Notes: a model not told the origin generated them from the letters alone. A DNA stretch of 64,000 bases from Pirellulales bacterium (GCA_017853835.1 JAFMIU010000005.1:38511-102510); one strand, 5' to 3'. Positions 1 through 9,242 are shown, counted from the first letter of the stretch. Translations and numbers: made by a program.

Positions 1-1
1 A

Positions 2-895
2 AGCCGAACCGCCCGCTGGCTCGAGGGGACCGGACTCGCCGAGGTCTATCCCGACGATGGCGGGCTCTTTGCGAAGGCAGCCGCCGAGGCCGACGAGATT
101 GCCGCCGCGTACGAAGCGGGCGACTTCGCCCGGGCGATGCGCACGATCATGCTCGCCGCCGACCGCGCCAACGCCTACGTGGATGCCGAACAGCCCTGGA
201 AGCTCGCCAAGCAGGGGCCTGAGGTCGCAGGGCGGCTCCGCGACGTCGCGACCGTGGCCTTGAATCTGTTTCGGCAGATCACGGTGTATCTCGCACCGGT
301 GCTGCCCACGCTCGCGGAGCAGGCCGGGGCCCTTGTCGGCGGGCCAATTCGTTCCTGGGACGAGTCGCAATCGCCGCGTGCCGGACTGCCGGTCGCTCCG
401 TTCGTGCCGATGATGAAGCGGATCGATCGCCAGCACATCGACGCTGTGGTGGCGGCATCCCAGCACGCCGCTCCCCAGGAACCAGCCCCAACAGGAGGAA
501 CCATGATGGATACGCCCACTCACGCCGATTCAGGCGAACCGCTCGCGGCCGAACCGCTCGCTCCGACGTGCACGATCGACGATTTTTCGAAGATCGATCT
601 CCGCGTCGCCCGCATCGTGGCGGCCGAAGAGGTGCCGGAGGCCAAGAAGCTTCTGAAGCTGACCGTGAGTCTTGGCGGGGATGCCACGCGGACCGTCTTC
701 GCCGGCATCAAGGGCTTTCACGAGCCGGCGGCGCTGGTCGGCCGTGTGGTGGTGGTGGTGGCGAATCTCGCGCCGCGGCAGATGAAGTTTGGATTGAGCG
801 AGGGCATGGTGGTGGCGGCGAGCGGCGCCGGCGCGTCGGGTGTCTACCTGCTGTCGCCCGATTCCGGTGCCCTTCCGGGCATGCGGCTGCACTGA
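2..895 (+). CDS. metG: Methionyl-tRNA synthetase, C-terminal part (5' truncated by window)
   Basis: The reading frame is open from the window edge, so only the last 297 residues are visible. The first ~150 residues look like the helical anticodon-binding region (an ANAYVDAEQPWKLAK segment near residues 58-72 is typical). From about residue 190 to the end there is a Trbp111/EMAP-II type tRNA-binding OB domain (KIDLRVARIV, then NLAPRQMKFGLSEGM). This appended domain helps dimerisation and tRNA capture in long bacterial MetRS forms. The catalytic Rossmann domain lies upstream of the window. The enzyme charges tRNA-Met and initiator tRNA. The next gene starts 108 bp downstream. Confidence 0.93.
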   Translation, partial: SRTARWLEGTGLAEVYPDDGGLFAKAAAEADEIAAAYEAGDFARAMRTIMLAADRANAYVDAEQPWKLAKQGPEVAGRLRDVATVALNLFRQITVYLAPVLPTLAEQAGALVGGPIRSWDESQSPRAGLPVAPFVPMMKRIDRQHIDAVVAASQHAAPQEPAPTGGTMMDTPTHADSGEPLAAEPLAPTCTIDDFSKIDLRVARIVAAEEVPEAKKLLKLTVSLGGDATRTVFAGIKGFHEPAALVGRVVVVVANLAPRQMKFGLSEGMVVAASGAGASGVYLLSPDSGALPGMRLH

Positions 896-953
896 GGTCG
901 CGGCCGTCGGGAAGCCCCGGCCAATCCGGGGGGATTTGTGGCCCGTCTCTGCG

Positions 954-959
954 TAGAAT
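954..959 (+). promoter_or_regulatory. Candidate -10 element (TAGAAT) before the universal stress gene
   Basis: TAGAAT lies 44 bp before the ATG at 1004 in the gap after metG. No convincing -35 box is seen at the usual distance, so this is only a candidate. Similar TA-N3-T hexamers precede several other genes in this window. Confidence 0.25.
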
Positions 960-1003
960 GGGGGAGACACTCAGTGTGATTTCGCCCGAGGGAGACCAGC
1001 GCC

Positions 1004-1456
1004 ATGGCCAAGACGATCCTCTTTCCAACCGACTTTTCCACGGCGAGCGATGCAGCGCTCGAGCATGCTGCCGCACTCGCCGCGTCATCGGGTGCCTCGT
1101 TGCTGATCGTGCACGTTGAAGAGCCGCCGCTTGCCTACGGTGGCGGTGAGTTGTACTACGGCATTCCCGAGCCGGACTCTGAGCGGATTCTCAAAATGCT
1201 CGAGGATGTCCGGCCGAAGAACGCCGCGGTGCCCTTCACGCACCGTCTGACCATGGGTGATCCGGCAGGCGAGATCGTGCGGCTCGCCGAGGAGGAGAAG
1301 GTCGACATGATCGTGCTCGGTACGCACGGCCGAACCGGCATGACACGGCTTCTGATGGGGAGCGTGGCGGAAGTGGTCGTCCGCCGCGCACCGTGCCCGG
1401 TGCTGGTCTATCGGGAGACCGATTCGCGGCTGTCGAAGGCCGGACATGCCGAGTGA
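1004..1456 (+). CDS. Universal stress protein, UspA family, ATP-binding type
   Basis: This is a single-domain Usp of 150 aa, the usual family length. The N terminus (KTILFPTDFSTASDAAL) forms the first strand and helix. The C-terminal nucleotide-binding signature G-x2-G-x9-GS is visible around residues 106-122 (GTHGRTGMTRLLMGS), followed by the closing strand APCPVLVY. This marks the ATP-binding branch of the family, which is cytoplasmic and acts in stress survival. The specific stress cannot be read from sequence. The gene overlaps the following EpmA-like gene by 11 bp, so the two are probably co-transcribed. Confidence 0.93.
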   Translation: MAKTILFPTDFSTASDAALEHAAALAASSGASLLIVHVEEPPLAYGGGELYYGIPEPDSERILKMLEDVRPKNAAVPFTHRLTMGDPAGEIVRLAEEEKVDMIVLGTHGRTGMTRLLMGSVAEVVVRRAPCPVLVYRETDSRLSKAGHAE

Positions 1457-2423
1457 CGGGACTCGTCCCCCGACGACGGTGCGTCCGATCCTGGAGCTCC
1501 GTGCGGGGCTGCGGCGTTCGATCCGAACCGTCTTTGACGCCCGCGGGTTCGTCGAAGTCGACACCCCCGTCTTGTCGCGGGAGGTGTTGCCGGAAGCGCA
1601 CATCGACCCGATCGCCGTGACCATGCCTGGTGCGGCGGGCGTCGCCTTCCTGCAGGCGAGCCCCGAGGCCCTGATGAAACGTCTCCTCGCGGGCAGCTCG
1701 GGGCCGATCTACCAGTTTGCCCAGTCGTTTCGGGCCGGCGAACGGGGGCGTCAGCACGACGTCGAGTTTTGCCTTCTCGAGTGGTACGAGCCGGGAACCA
1801 CGCTCGCCGACGCCGTGATCCTGCTTGACGACCTCTGCGCCGCAGCGCTAGGAACCCGGGGCATGGATCAGGTCTCGTGCCGCGAGGCCTTTGCTCAAAC
1901 AGCAGGCGTCGATCTCGAGCACGCCGATGCCGCGTCGCTCGAGGCAGTCGCGGAGCGGCTGGTCGGGCCACGTCCCGTGCCATCCCCTGGAGCAACCGCC
2001 GCCGACCGGTGGGATCGTGCGTTTGAGATGCTCCTTGCCGGGGTGGTGCAGCCCACGCTTGGCCACGGGAGGCCGACGATGCTCGTGCAGTGGCCGGCCT
2101 CGCAGGCGGCCTTCGCCCGTCTTGACCCAGAGACGCCGGCATGGGCCAGACGGTTCGAGCTGTTCGTGTCGGGCGTGGAGCTCGCCAACGGGTGGGAGGA
2201 GGAGACGAGCCGGGAGGTGCTCCTCCATCGCATCACCGTCGCCAATCGGATCCGTGCCGCCGACGGCCGGCCGACGCTTCCCCTTCCTGATCGGCTGATC
2301 GCCGCCCATGGCGACACCATGCCGGCCGGCGTGGGCGCGGCGCTCGGATTCGACCGGCTCGTCATGCTCGCCGCAGGGGCTGACACGATCGCCGCGGCCC
2401 GCTGTTTTCACGGCGAGTCGTGA
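1446..2423 (+). CDS. epmA: EF-P lysine ligase-like protein (EpmA/PoxA/GenX)
   Basis: At 325 aa this matches the truncated class II lysyl-tRNA synthetase paralogue EpmA, which lacks the N-terminal anticodon-binding domain of LysRS. Motif 2 is seen as QSFRAGERGRQHDVEFCLLEW and motif 3 near the C terminus as GVGAALGFDRLVML. EpmA attaches (R)-beta-lysine to a conserved lysine of elongation factor P, relieving ribosome stalling at polyproline. Neither the aminomutase EpmB nor efp is in this window, so the EF-P role is inferred from family only. The start ATG lies inside the end of the stress-protein gene. The convergent neighbour ends 18 bp downstream. Confidence 0.85.
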   Translation: MPSDGTRPPTTVRPILELRAGLRRSIRTVFDARGFVEVDTPVLSREVLPEAHIDPIAVTMPGAAGVAFLQASPEALMKRLLAGSSGPIYQFAQSFRAGERGRQHDVEFCLLEWYEPGTTLADAVILLDDLCAAALGTRGMDQVSCREAFAQTAGVDLEHADAASLEAVAERLVGPRPVPSPGATAADRWDRAFEMLLAGVVQPTLGHGRPTMLVQWPASQAAFARLDPETPAWARRFELFVSGVELANGWEEETSREVLLHRITVANRIRAADGRPTLPLPDRLIAAHGDTMPAGVGAALGFDRLVMLAAGADTIAAARCFHGES

Positions 2424-2441
2424 AGGCGGCGTGTGACGTGG

Positions 2442-3119
2442 CTATCGCCGTACCGCCAGCGCCATGATGAGCCAACGCTCCACCGGGCCGGCGGTGCCGT
2501 CGACCTGGCGAGGAACGATCGCGAGGTCGAGCGATGCTTCCGATGCGCCGCATGGGCCGAGATCGACCGCCACACGCCAGCCGCCATCGTCGGTACCGGC
2601 AGGTTCGGCCGACGTGATGATCGGCTGGCGGTCGCCGCACGCGAGCACGGCGGCGCACGCGTCCAGTTTGGCAAACCGTGCGAGCTTTTCGTCGGCGGGT
2701 TCTTCCGGCTCCTCGCCCGGTCCATCGTGACGCAACGGAAGGATGCCGCCCGAGCACATCGCCATCGCCTCGGCGGTGCGACCCTCCCGCATGGCGTCGA
2801 TCCATGCAGAGGCTGCCGCGGCGGCGCGCCGGCCGAGGATCCAGCGGTCGACGACCAGGCTGGTCACGGCCTGGGCACCAAACCCGAGCGAGAGCGCCAG
2901 CCCCGCCAGTGCCAACAGCCTGCCGGCCTTCGTTCCGCCGGCGCGGGCGATGTCGGTGAGCGCCGTCATGGCAAGCGTGCCGCCGACGAGCGGCAGGGCC
3001 CAGGCGAAGCGGGTCACCAAGGCCAGGGACGACAAACCGCCGGCGATCAGCGCCGCCACGGCGAGCAGGCTCACCGGCCGGTAGTCGAGGCTGTCGTCGG
3101 TCGTTCGATCGTCGCTCAC
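2442..3119 (-). CDS. Hypothetical membrane protein
   Basis: The 225 aa protein has three hydrophobic segments in its first ~90 residues (around SLLAVAALIAGGLSSLALV, WALPLVGGTLAMTAL and LLALAGLALSLGFG), the organisation seen in DUF4190-like planctomycete proteins. A soluble C-terminal half of about 135 residues follows, with an acidic stretch (GPGEEPEEPADEK). It starts with GTG, overlapping the stop of the upstream gene as GTGA, so translation is probably coupled. It is the last gene of the minus-strand run that contains pilT and the GspE-like gene. I do not recognise a function. Confidence 0.75.
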   Translation of the reverse strand: MSDDRTTDDSLDYRPVSLLAVAALIAGGLSSLALVTRFAWALPLVGGTLAMTALTDIARAGGTKAGRLLALAGLALSLGFGAQAVTSLVVDRWILGRRAAAAASAWIDAMREGRTAEAMAMCSGGILPLRHDGPGEEPEEPADEKLARFAKLDACAAVLACGDRQPIITSAEPAGTDDGGWRVAVDLGPCGASEASLDLAIVPRQVDGTAGPVERWLIMALAVRR

Positions 3120-3703
3120 CGGTTCACGCGGAGTTCGGGCTGTGCCTCGAGAAGCGTTCGGCGGGTGGCATATCGGAGGATGAAGTCAGCGTCTTTGTCG
3201 AATACATGGTCGGGCTTCGCGAAGGGCCCCGACAGGGTCGACCCGCGGACCCACTGGAGCCACCGACGATCCGGGGCGAGGCCGAAGAACATGCGTGCCT
3301 CCGGCGTCGCCTGCACCATGTCGCGAGGAATCGCGGCGGTGTGAAGGCTTGCGGCGGTGAAGCAGACGACGATCCAGGCCGTGGCGGCAGCGACCACCGG
3401 GCATCCGAACATTTCGACGGGCTTGCGAAACTTGACCTTGGTTCGGGAGACACGGTCGGCCACCTCGCGCATCACCAGGAGGACGAGCGCGAAAAGACCC
3501 CACAGGGCGAGGCTGTCGAGGAGATAGTCGTAGGAGGGCATCCTCGGCTCGAGCAGCGCGACCACCCACTCATACCACGCTGTGGCGAACGTGGCCGCGG
3601 CCAGCACGTTGAGAAACGCGATCGACGTGCTCCAGAGGCCCTCCCGCCAGAGGGCAAACGTCACCACCACGAAGAGCGCCAGGAGGAGGAGGCTGAGGAT
3701 CAT
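3116..3703 (-). CDS. CvpA-like integral membrane protein
   Basis: The 195 aa protein begins with a hydrophobic helix (ILSLLLLALFVVVTFAL) and has further membrane spans around residues 28-50, 62-80 and 100-120. The pattern of an 'LWSTSIAFLNVLAAATFATAWYEW' type region followed by a 'REVADRVSRTKVKFRKPVE' loop resembles the CvpA/colicin V production family as seen in planctomycetes. Its ATG overlaps the stop of the GspE-like gene (ATGA), and it overlaps the next gene the same way. The assignment is by pattern only, and the molecular role of CvpA-type proteins is poorly defined. Confidence 0.65.
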   Translation of the reverse strand: MILSLLLLALFVVVTFALWREGLWSTSIAFLNVLAAATFATAWYEWVVALLEPRMPSYDYLLDSLALWGLFALVLLVMREVADRVSRTKVKFRKPVEMFGCPVVAAATAWIVVCFTAASLHTAAIPRDMVQATPEARMFFGLAPDRRWLQWVRGSTLSGPFAKPDHVFDKDADFILRYATRRTLLEAQPELRVNR

Positions 3704-5547
3704 GACGAGGCTCCTCGTTTGGCCGCGGCCGGCGGCACTGGCTGCTGGGAGGTGGTGCTGAATGCCCGCTGCAGTTCCTCGAGCGACGTCAGCCCTTCCA
3801 GCACCAGGGCCATGCCCGCCTCACGCATCGGCTTCATGCCGTCTTGCACGGCAGCCTTTCGAAGGGTTGCGGCATCGGTGCCGGCGGCGAGCGCCTTTCG
3901 GACAGTCGCTCCGCTGGCCACTTCGAAGATCGCGGCCCGTCCGAGGTAGCCCGTTCCGCCGCAGAGCCGGCAGCCGTGCTCGGCAGCCTTTCGAAGATGG
4001 GGCAGCTGTTCGGGGGTCAGTTTGAGCCGGGCGAGCAACTCGGGAGGAGGAGGGTAGTCTTCCCGGCACCGGGCGCAGAGCTTGCGGACCATGCGCTGGG
4101 CGACCGACCCGATGAAGGTTTGCGCGAAGGCCTGTGCCGGCACGCCGCAGGCGACGATTCTCGCAACGGCGTCGATGGCGTCGTTGGCGGTGAGGCTCAT
4201 GATCACAAGCTTGTCGTCGGCGGCCAGTTCGACGAGTTTGGCGACGAGGGTCTTGTCGCGGATGTCGCGTGTGACGATCACGTTGGGGTAGGTGCGAAGG
4301 ACCCCGTCGAGCGCCGCCAGCGGTGTGACCCCCGTTCGGGCATCGAAGGGAACGGCACGGACGTTTTGAATCTCGCGTGGCGGCGTGGCGGCGTCTTCGA
4401 GCGAGATGAAGTCTCGAAGGTAGCGGTCGGCCGATTGAACGACCATGTCGAAGGTGGTGGTGAGGCCCGATCCGGGCGGCGACGACACCAGGATCACCCC
4501 CTTCTCCACCTTGGTGAGATCGACCGTTTTTTCAGCGATATCCGCCGGCATGCCGAGGTCGGCAAGTTTCTTGAAGATGGCCGCCGGTGGGTCGATCTTG
4601 ATGACGACCTGCTCGCCGGACGGCTGCCGTCGGATGCTGAACCGGCAGTTGCGCGGCTTGCCGTCGACATGGATCTGAAACGGGGCGTTCTTGGCTTCGC
4701 GGGCGGGTGGCGGCATGCCGCAGATCGCCTTGAACACCGCCACCACCGCCTGCCCCACCTCGAGGCTTGATTTTGGTGCCTCCACCCACGCTCCCTTTTC
4801 GCGTCGACCGCGGGAAGGATTGTGGATCTTCGGCTTCTCCCACACGCCATCCACTTCGTGGCGCACGCCCATGCCGGCCGGCTCGATGTCGATCACGAGC
4901 GTGCCGGCCCGCGCCATCACGGCATCGAGCATGGTCTTGCGAGCCTCTTCGAAGCCTGGGAGTTTTGAGGCGGCTTCCAGTCGGGCCGTGTTCTCGGCGG
5001 AATCTTTTCCGCCCGTTGCGGCGAGCGAGACCTTGGGAATCAGATCGGTCTCGTCGAAACCGACATCAATCTCGATGCCGAGTGGGGCGAGCATGGCGGC
5101 CACGATCCGTCGGGCATGACCCGCGGTGAGGATCCGCTCGGAGGCCGGCAATGGCTTGTTGCGCACCACGGCATAGGCAACCGCGGGCCCCACCCAGCAG
5201 ACCACCATCAGGGCCACGGCGCCCAGCGCCGACGGAATCCACCAGGCCAGGATCGCGGCCAGAAACGTCGGGATGCCGCAGATCATGCCCCAGAGGGCAG
5301 GCTTCTGGTGGTGCTTGGTGGCATCCCGTGAGATCCAGTCGACCGTGCTCATCCACGCCAGAAGGACCAGCCACCAGGCGAGGCCGCCCATCACGGAGAG
5401 GCCGCCACCGGTGCCGCGGCCGCCCCATCCGGGCGGAAAAAAAGTGGGCCAACCGGCGTCGTCGGCGTGGGCGATGGTCGCCATGCCGATGGTCACGGAC
5501 CCCACGAGGAGTCGTTCGACGGTATGCAGCCTCGGCAACGGCATCAT
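3700..5547 (-). CDS. Membrane-anchored GspE/PulE-like protein with degenerate ATPase motifs
   Basis: The 615 aa protein begins with a hydrophobic segment and two or three further spans within about 140 residues, which is unusual for a cytoplasmic secretion ATPase. The rest follows the GspE/PilB fold, including the C-terminal zinc-binding CxxC pairs (CARC around residue 485 and CRLC about 35 residues later). Key catalytic positions are changed. The Walker A loop reads PPGSGLTTT (around residue 360), with Leu in place of Lys. The usual GEIRD reads RDIRD. The usual STLHTNDA His box reads MSLTANDA. It may therefore be a regulatory or structural partner, not an active ATPase. It is coupled to pilT upstream through an ATGA overlap. 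Confidence 0.85.
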   Translation of the reverse strand: MMPLPRLHTVERLLVGSVTIGMATIAHADDAGWPTFFPPGWGGRGTGGGLSVMGGLAWWLVLLAWMSTVDWISRDATKHHQKPALWGMICGIPTFLAAILAWWIPSALGAVALMVVCWVGPAVAYAVVRNKPLPASERILTAGHARRIVAAMLAPLGIEIDVGFDETDLIPKVSLAATGGKDSAENTARLEAASKLPGFEEARKTMLDAVMARAGTLVIDIEPAGMGVRHEVDGVWEKPKIHNPSRGRREKGAWVEAPKSSLEVGQAVVAVFKAICGMPPPAREAKNAPFQIHVDGKPRNCRFSIRRQPSGEQVVIKIDPPAAIFKKLADLGMPADIAEKTVDLTKVEKGVILVSSPPGSGLTTTFDMVVQSADRYLRDFISLEDAATPPREIQNVRAVPFDARTGVTPLAALDGVLRTYPNVIVTRDIRDKTLVAKLVELAADDKLVIMSLTANDAIDAVARIVACGVPAQAFAQTFIGSVAQRMVRKLCARCREDYPPPPELLARLKLTPEQLPHLRKAAEHGCRLCGGTGYLGRAAIFEVASGATVRKALAAGTDAATLRKAAVQDGMKPMREAGMALVLEGLTSLEELQRAFSTTSQQPVPPAAAKRGASS

Positions 5548-6698
5548 GTCACCCCGATGCCCTTCAGCGCCATCTCCAGCGCTTCGCGGTTGGGGGCGAT
5601 CTCCATGGCATCGTTTCGGTCGATCAGCCCCTGGTCGATGAGGCTCTTGAGGCTCTGGGTGAAGTCCTGCATGCCGTCGCGGAAGGATTTGCGGATGTGG
5701 TCGGCGATCAGGTGATCCTGTTCCTCGAGCACGTATTTCTTGATGAGAACGTCGATGAACATCACCTCGCAGATCGGCACGCGGCTGACGCCCGGCTTGA
5801 TCGATTTCAGCAGCTTCTGGGCGATGATTCCCTTCATGTTGAACGCGATCGCACTCCGGATCGACGCGTGCTCCTCCTGCGGGAACAGGTCGAGGATTCG
5901 GCCGATGGTGCTGGCGGCACTGGCGGCGTGGATCGTTCCAAACACGAGATGCCCCGTCTCGGCGGCATGGATGGCCGTTTTGAAGGTTTCGACGTCGCGG
6001 AGCTCGCCGACGAGGATGATGTCGGGATCCTCTCGCACCGCGTGCTTCATGCCGATTTCAAAGTTTTTGACATCGGCGCCGATTTCCCGCTGGTTGATCA
6101 GGCACTTGTCTTCGGTGAAGACGAACTCGATCGGATCCTCGAGCGTGAGGATGTGTTTGCGGTAGCGCTGGTTGATGTAGTTGAGCATCGACCCGATCGT
6201 CGTGCTCTTGCCGGATCCGGTGACGCCGGCCAGCAGCACCATGCCCTGATCGAGCACGCAGAGCCTCTCGATGCTCTCCGGGAGATAGAGCCCCTTGAAG
6301 TCGGGGATGGTGTTGTTGACGCGTCGGGCGACCAGGCCGAGGGAGCCCTGCTGGTAGAGCAGGTTCACGCGAAACCGCCAGCGGATGTCGTCGACGACGC
6401 AGGTGTGGGCGAAGTCGCAGCCGCCGTCGCGGTCGAGAATCATCTTCTGCCGATCGTCGAGCATCGCGAAGCAGAGCCGTTGCATCGCATCATCGTCGAT
6501 CCGGTCGTACTTGAGCGGCTGGAGCGCGCCCTTGGTGCGAATGAAGGGCGGCTGGCCCACCTTGAGGTGAAGGTCGCTACCCTGGAGCCGCACGAGCGCG
6601 TCGAACAGTCGGTCGATCTCGAGTCGGCCGCGCTTCTTGAGGCCGCGGATCGGGGCGTTGGAAACGTCTGGCTCAGAGGAGGTGTCGGGGGTCGACAT
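5544..6698 (-). CDS. pilT: PilT-type twitching motility / retraction ATPase
   Basis: The 384 aa protein is close to the normal PilT length. Walker A is intact (GVTGSGKST near residue 160), the Asp box is ILTLEDPIEFVF, Walker B is IILVGELRD (near 228) and the His box is GTIHAASA. PilT hexamers power type IV pilus depolymerisation. No pilin, pilB or pilC is seen in the window, but a GspE-like gene with altered catalytic residues follows with an ATGA overlap. The tail after about residue 330 (GMQDFTQSLKSLIDQGLI) matches the PilT C terminus. It starts 15 bp after hisF. Confidence 0.92.
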   Translation of the reverse strand: MSTPDTSSEPDVSNAPIRGLKKRGRLEIDRLFDALVRLQGSDLHLKVGQPPFIRTKGALQPLKYDRIDDDAMQRLCFAMLDDRQKMILDRDGGCDFAHTCVVDDIRWRFRVNLLYQQGSLGLVARRVNNTIPDFKGLYLPESIERLCVLDQGMVLLAGVTGSGKSTTIGSMLNYINQRYRKHILTLEDPIEFVFTEDKCLINQREIGADVKNFEIGMKHAVREDPDIILVGELRDVETFKTAIHAAETGHLVFGTIHAASAASTIGRILDLFPQEEHASIRSAIAFNMKGIIAQKLLKSIKPGVSRVPICEVMFIDVLIKKYVLEEQDHLIADHIRKSFRDGMQDFTQSLKSLIDQGLIDRNDAMEIAPNREALEMALKGIGVT

Positions 6699-6713
6699 AA
6701 AAAGGCGGGAGGG

Positions 6714-7487
6714 TCAGCGGGCGGGGCGAACGGGGATGCCGCGGCGTTCAAAGAGGTCTTTGACTTGGCGGATCGTACACTGTCCGAAGTGGAAGATTCC
6801 AGCCGCCAGCACGGCATCCGCGCCTCCCCGCTCGACGGCGTCGGCAAGGTGCTCGGCCGCCCCGGCCCCGCCGCTGGCGACCACAGGGATGCCGACGGCT
6901 CGGCTCACGGCCGCGGTGATTTCCAGGTCGTAGCCCTCCCGCGTGCCGTCGCGGTCCATGCAGGTGAGCACGATTTCGCCTGCGCCGAGCCGTTCGACCT
7001 CGCGGGCCCAGGCCACCGCCTCGAGCCCCGTCGGCACGCGGCCTCCGTTGACGAACACCTCCCACACCTCGCGGCCGTCTTTCACCACACGCTTGGGGTC
7101 GATGTTGACGACCGTGGCGCAGCTTCCAAGTCGGTCGGCGACGGCCGTGACCAGATCGGGTGTGCGAACGGCCGCCGAGTTGATGCTCACTTTCTCGGCC
7201 CCCGCCTGCACGAGCCGGGCGGCGTCGTCGAGCGTGCGGATGCCACCCCCGACGGTAAACGGCATGAAGACTGTTTCGGAGACGCGTCGCACCACGTCCA
7301 GCATGATGCCCCGCCCTTCGTGACTCGCCGTGATGTCGAGAAACACGAGCTCGTCGGCGCCCTCCCGCTCATACCGCGCCGCCACCTCCACCGGATCGCC
7401 GGCATCGACGAGGTCGAGAAACTTCGTTCCCTTCACGACCCTGCCTTGATTGACGTCGAGGCAGGGAATGATTCGCTTCGCAAGCAC
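6714..7487 (-). CDS. hisF: Imidazole glycerol phosphate synthase cyclase subunit
   Basis: HisF is a 257 aa (beta/alpha)8 barrel that uses ammonia from HisH to convert PRFAR into imidazole glycerol phosphate and AICAR in histidine synthesis. The catalytic Asp near residue 11 sits in [15 protein letters not shown]. The second catalytic Asp sits in [14 protein letters not shown]. The phosphate-binding ends of the barrel (VGGGIRT and VASGGAG) are intact. The start is GTG at 7487, 18 bp after thiG. No other his genes are present, so the pathway is dispersed in this genome. Confidence 0.96.
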   Translation of the reverse strand: MLAKRIIPCLDVNQGRVVKGTKFLDLVDAGDPVEVAARYEREGADELVFLDITASHEGRGIMLDVVRRVSETVFMPFTVGGGIRTLDDAARLVQAGAEKVSINSAAVRTPDLVTAVADRLGSCATVVNIDPKRVVKDGREVWEVFVNGGRVPTGLEAVAWAREVERLGAGEIVLTCMDRDGTREGYDLEITAAVSRAVGIPVVASGGAGAAEHLADAVERGGADAVLAAGIFHFGQCTIRQVKDLFERRGIPVRPAR

Positions 7488-7505
7488 GGCGGCATCACTC
7501 CCGGA

Positions 7506-8369
7506 TCAGGTGGGCTGCACGATCCGCCCCTCGTCGGGGCTCGAGGCCGTCGCATACAGTCGCCGCGGGATGCGGCCGGAGAGAAAGGCAAGCCTGCCGG
7601 CGACACAGGCCGCCTTCATGGCCACGGCCATGCGCACCGGGTCCTGTGCGTGCGCGATGGCGGTGTTGAGCAGCACGCCATCGGCGCCGAGTTCCATGGC
7701 GGCGGCCACGTCGCTGGCCGTGCCGACTCCGGCATCGACGATCACGGGATAGGCCGGATCGCCATCCTTGAGATACTCGAGACAAATCCGCAGGTTGTTG
7801 GGATTGAGGATCCCCTGCCCTGAGCCGATCGGGCTGCCGGCGGGCATCACGCTCGCCGCGCCGAGATCCTTGAGCCGCTTGGCGATCACGGGATCATCGC
7901 TGGTGTAGACGAGCACCGTGAAGCCCTCGCTCACCAGCTTTTCGGTGGCGGCAAGGGTGCCGACCGGATCGGGCAGCAGCGTCTTGGTGTCGCCGAGCAC
8001 CTCCAGCTTCACCCATTCCGACGTGGCAGATCCCATGTCGCGCAGAAGTTCCCGGCCCAGACGGGCAACCCGCACCGCGTCGTCGGCGGAGAAGCAGCCG
8101 GCCGTGTTGGGGAGCAGGGCGTATCGGGAGGCGTCGAGGTGATCGAGGATGTTCTCGCCAGCCGCGTTGAGAAGCCGCTCACGACGAACGGCAACCGTCA
8201 CGCAGTCGGTGCCCGAGGCATCGAGCGACCTCGCCATGTCGGCGTAGGTCGCATACTTGCCGGTGCCGACCACGAGCCGGCTCGCGAGCGTGATGCCGCC
8301 AACCACCAGCGGACCTCCGCCCATGGCCGTTTCGTCGAGTCCTTCGGATGCATCAGCCGTCCTGCTCAT
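7506..8369 (-). CDS. thiG: Thiazole synthase
   Basis: The 287 aa ThiG forms the thiazole phosphate ring of thiamine from DXP, dehydroglycine or glycine imine, and the ThiS thiocarboxylate. Diagnostic segments are visible: [10 protein letters not shown] at the N terminus, [30 protein letters not shown] and [29 protein letters not shown]. The length is slightly above the ~255 aa norm owing to N- and C-terminal extensions. The ATG immediately follows the thiS stop codon, consistent with the well-known thiS-thiG pairing. Confidence 0.97.
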   Translation of the reverse strand: MSRTADASEGLDETAMGGGPLVVGGITLASRLVVGTGKYATYADMARSLDASGTDCVTVAVRRERLLNAAGENILDHLDASRYALLPNTAGCFSADDAVRVARLGRELLRDMGSATSEWVKLEVLGDTKTLLPDPVGTLAATEKLVSEGFTVLVYTSDDPVIAKRLKDLGAASVMPAGSPIGSGQGILNPNNLRICLEYLKDGDPAYPVIVDAGVGTASDVAAAMELGADGVLLNTAIAHAQDPVRMAVAMKAACVAGRLAFLSGRIPRRLYATASSPDEGRIVQPT

Positions 8370-8597
8370 TCAGCCTCCACCGACAAACGTCACGATCTCA
8401 ATTCGCTCACCTCCGGCAAGATGCCGGCTCGAGAGCGATGCACGCGACACCACCTCGCCATCGACTTCCACCGCCACCGGACGCCCCGAAAAGCCAAGCA
8501 TGGCCACGAGGCTTTCGAGGGTAACGCCAGCCGGCACGGGCCGGTGGCTTCCATTCACGGTCACCGATACGTCGGCATCCACGGAGTCGCGTTCCAC
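8370..8597 (-). CDS. thiS: Sulfur carrier protein
   Basis: This 75 aa ubiquitin-like protein ends in the essential Gly-Gly tail (TFVGGG), which is adenylated and thiocarboxylated before sulfur transfer in ThiG. Sequence typical of ThiS includes VTVNGSHRPVPAGVTLESL and VAVEVDGEVV. I chose the GTG at 8597, one base after the stop of the upstream gene, because it gives the normal ThiS length. A later GTG (residue 6) is also possible, and longer extensions run into the upstream gene. The stop codon directly abuts the thiG ATG, so translation is likely coupled. Confidence 0.9.
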   Translation of the reverse strand: MERDSVDADVSVTVNGSHRPVPAGVTLESLVAMLGFSGRPVAVEVDGEVVSRASLSSRHLAGGERIEIVTFVGGG

Positions 8598-8598
8598 G

Positions 8599-9120
8599 CT
8601 ACTGTCCTTTTCCGCCGCGCGGGTTGGCCTTGTCGAGCAGCACGAGTTCCGACACGCCTGCCGGGGCCGAACTGACCGGAATGCCGTAGGCAACGGTGAC
8701 CCCGTTGGTGACATCCGTCACATAGAGCACCGACGGTGCCATTTGATTGCCCGCCGCCCCGGCGAACCTCGCCTGTCCCGGCACGAGGAGGAACTTCGGG
8801 TTTTTCACCTTGCCCGGCTTGAAGCCGAGATCTCTGAGGATGTTGGTCCGGTATCCACTGCCAAACTTCGAGGTCGACGGATTGAGGACACCGCCGGTCA
8901 GGTCACCTGTTTCGAAGTCGAGAATGAACAGGCCCTCTGCATCGTTCGTGACCGGGGCCGTGCAGACGGCGAACGTGTCGTGGGCAAGCGACGACATTGC
9001 CTGCACGGGTGGCACCGGCATGGACGATGGCCAGGAAGAGCCGACCCATCCGCCGACGACGGCCGCGAGCCCCACGAGGGCCGCCACCGGCAAGGGGCGA
9101 AGGGTGAGGGTGGATGGCAT
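8599..9120 (-). CDS. Hypothetical exported or membrane-anchored protein
   Basis: The 173 aa product has one N-terminal hydrophobic helix (VAALVGLAAVVGGWVG, residues ~13-28), followed by a soluble domain with a repetitive Gly/Asn/Thr-rich, beta-looking pattern (FILDFETGDLTGGVLN, later VLYVTDVTNGVTVAYGIPV). I chose the ATG at 9120 over longer frames because a GGAG sits 8 bases upstream and the extension has no coding character. It is the first gene of the minus-strand run leading into thiS and thiG. No function is recognised, and any connection with thiamine synthesis is unsupported. Confidence 0.72.
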   Translation of the reverse strand: MPSTLTLRPLPVAALVGLAAVVGGWVGSSWPSSMPVPPVQAMSSLAHDTFAVCTAPVTNDAEGLFILDFETGDLTGGVLNPSTSKFGSGYRTNILRDLGFKPGKVKNPKFLLVPGQARFAGAAGNQMAPSVLYVTDVTNGVTVAYGIPVSSAPAGVSELVLLDKANPRGGKGQ

Positions 9121-9236
9121 GCGAAGGTCTCCAGGAAGCAGGGGAGGGGACGAGGCACACCGGACATGGCGGCCGGGCGAGGGTGCGGGGGTGCGGTTCG
9201 TGCCGGGGGGAGTCGGGAATCGTGAAGGGAAGGCAG

Positions 9237-9242
9237 TATAGT
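9237..9242 (+). promoter_or_regulatory. Candidate -10 element (TATAGT) before the sugar isomerase
   Basis: TATAGT lies in the 190-bp divergent gap between the exported-protein gene and the isomerase ATG at 9311. No clear -35 box is seen. Confidence 0.3.

Noticed and set aside
5151..7823. An 890-codon plus-strand ORF across the GspE-like, pilT, hisF and thiG region
   Set aside because: It runs antisense to recognised genes and its translation is low-complexity shadow sequence, as expected from high GC content.
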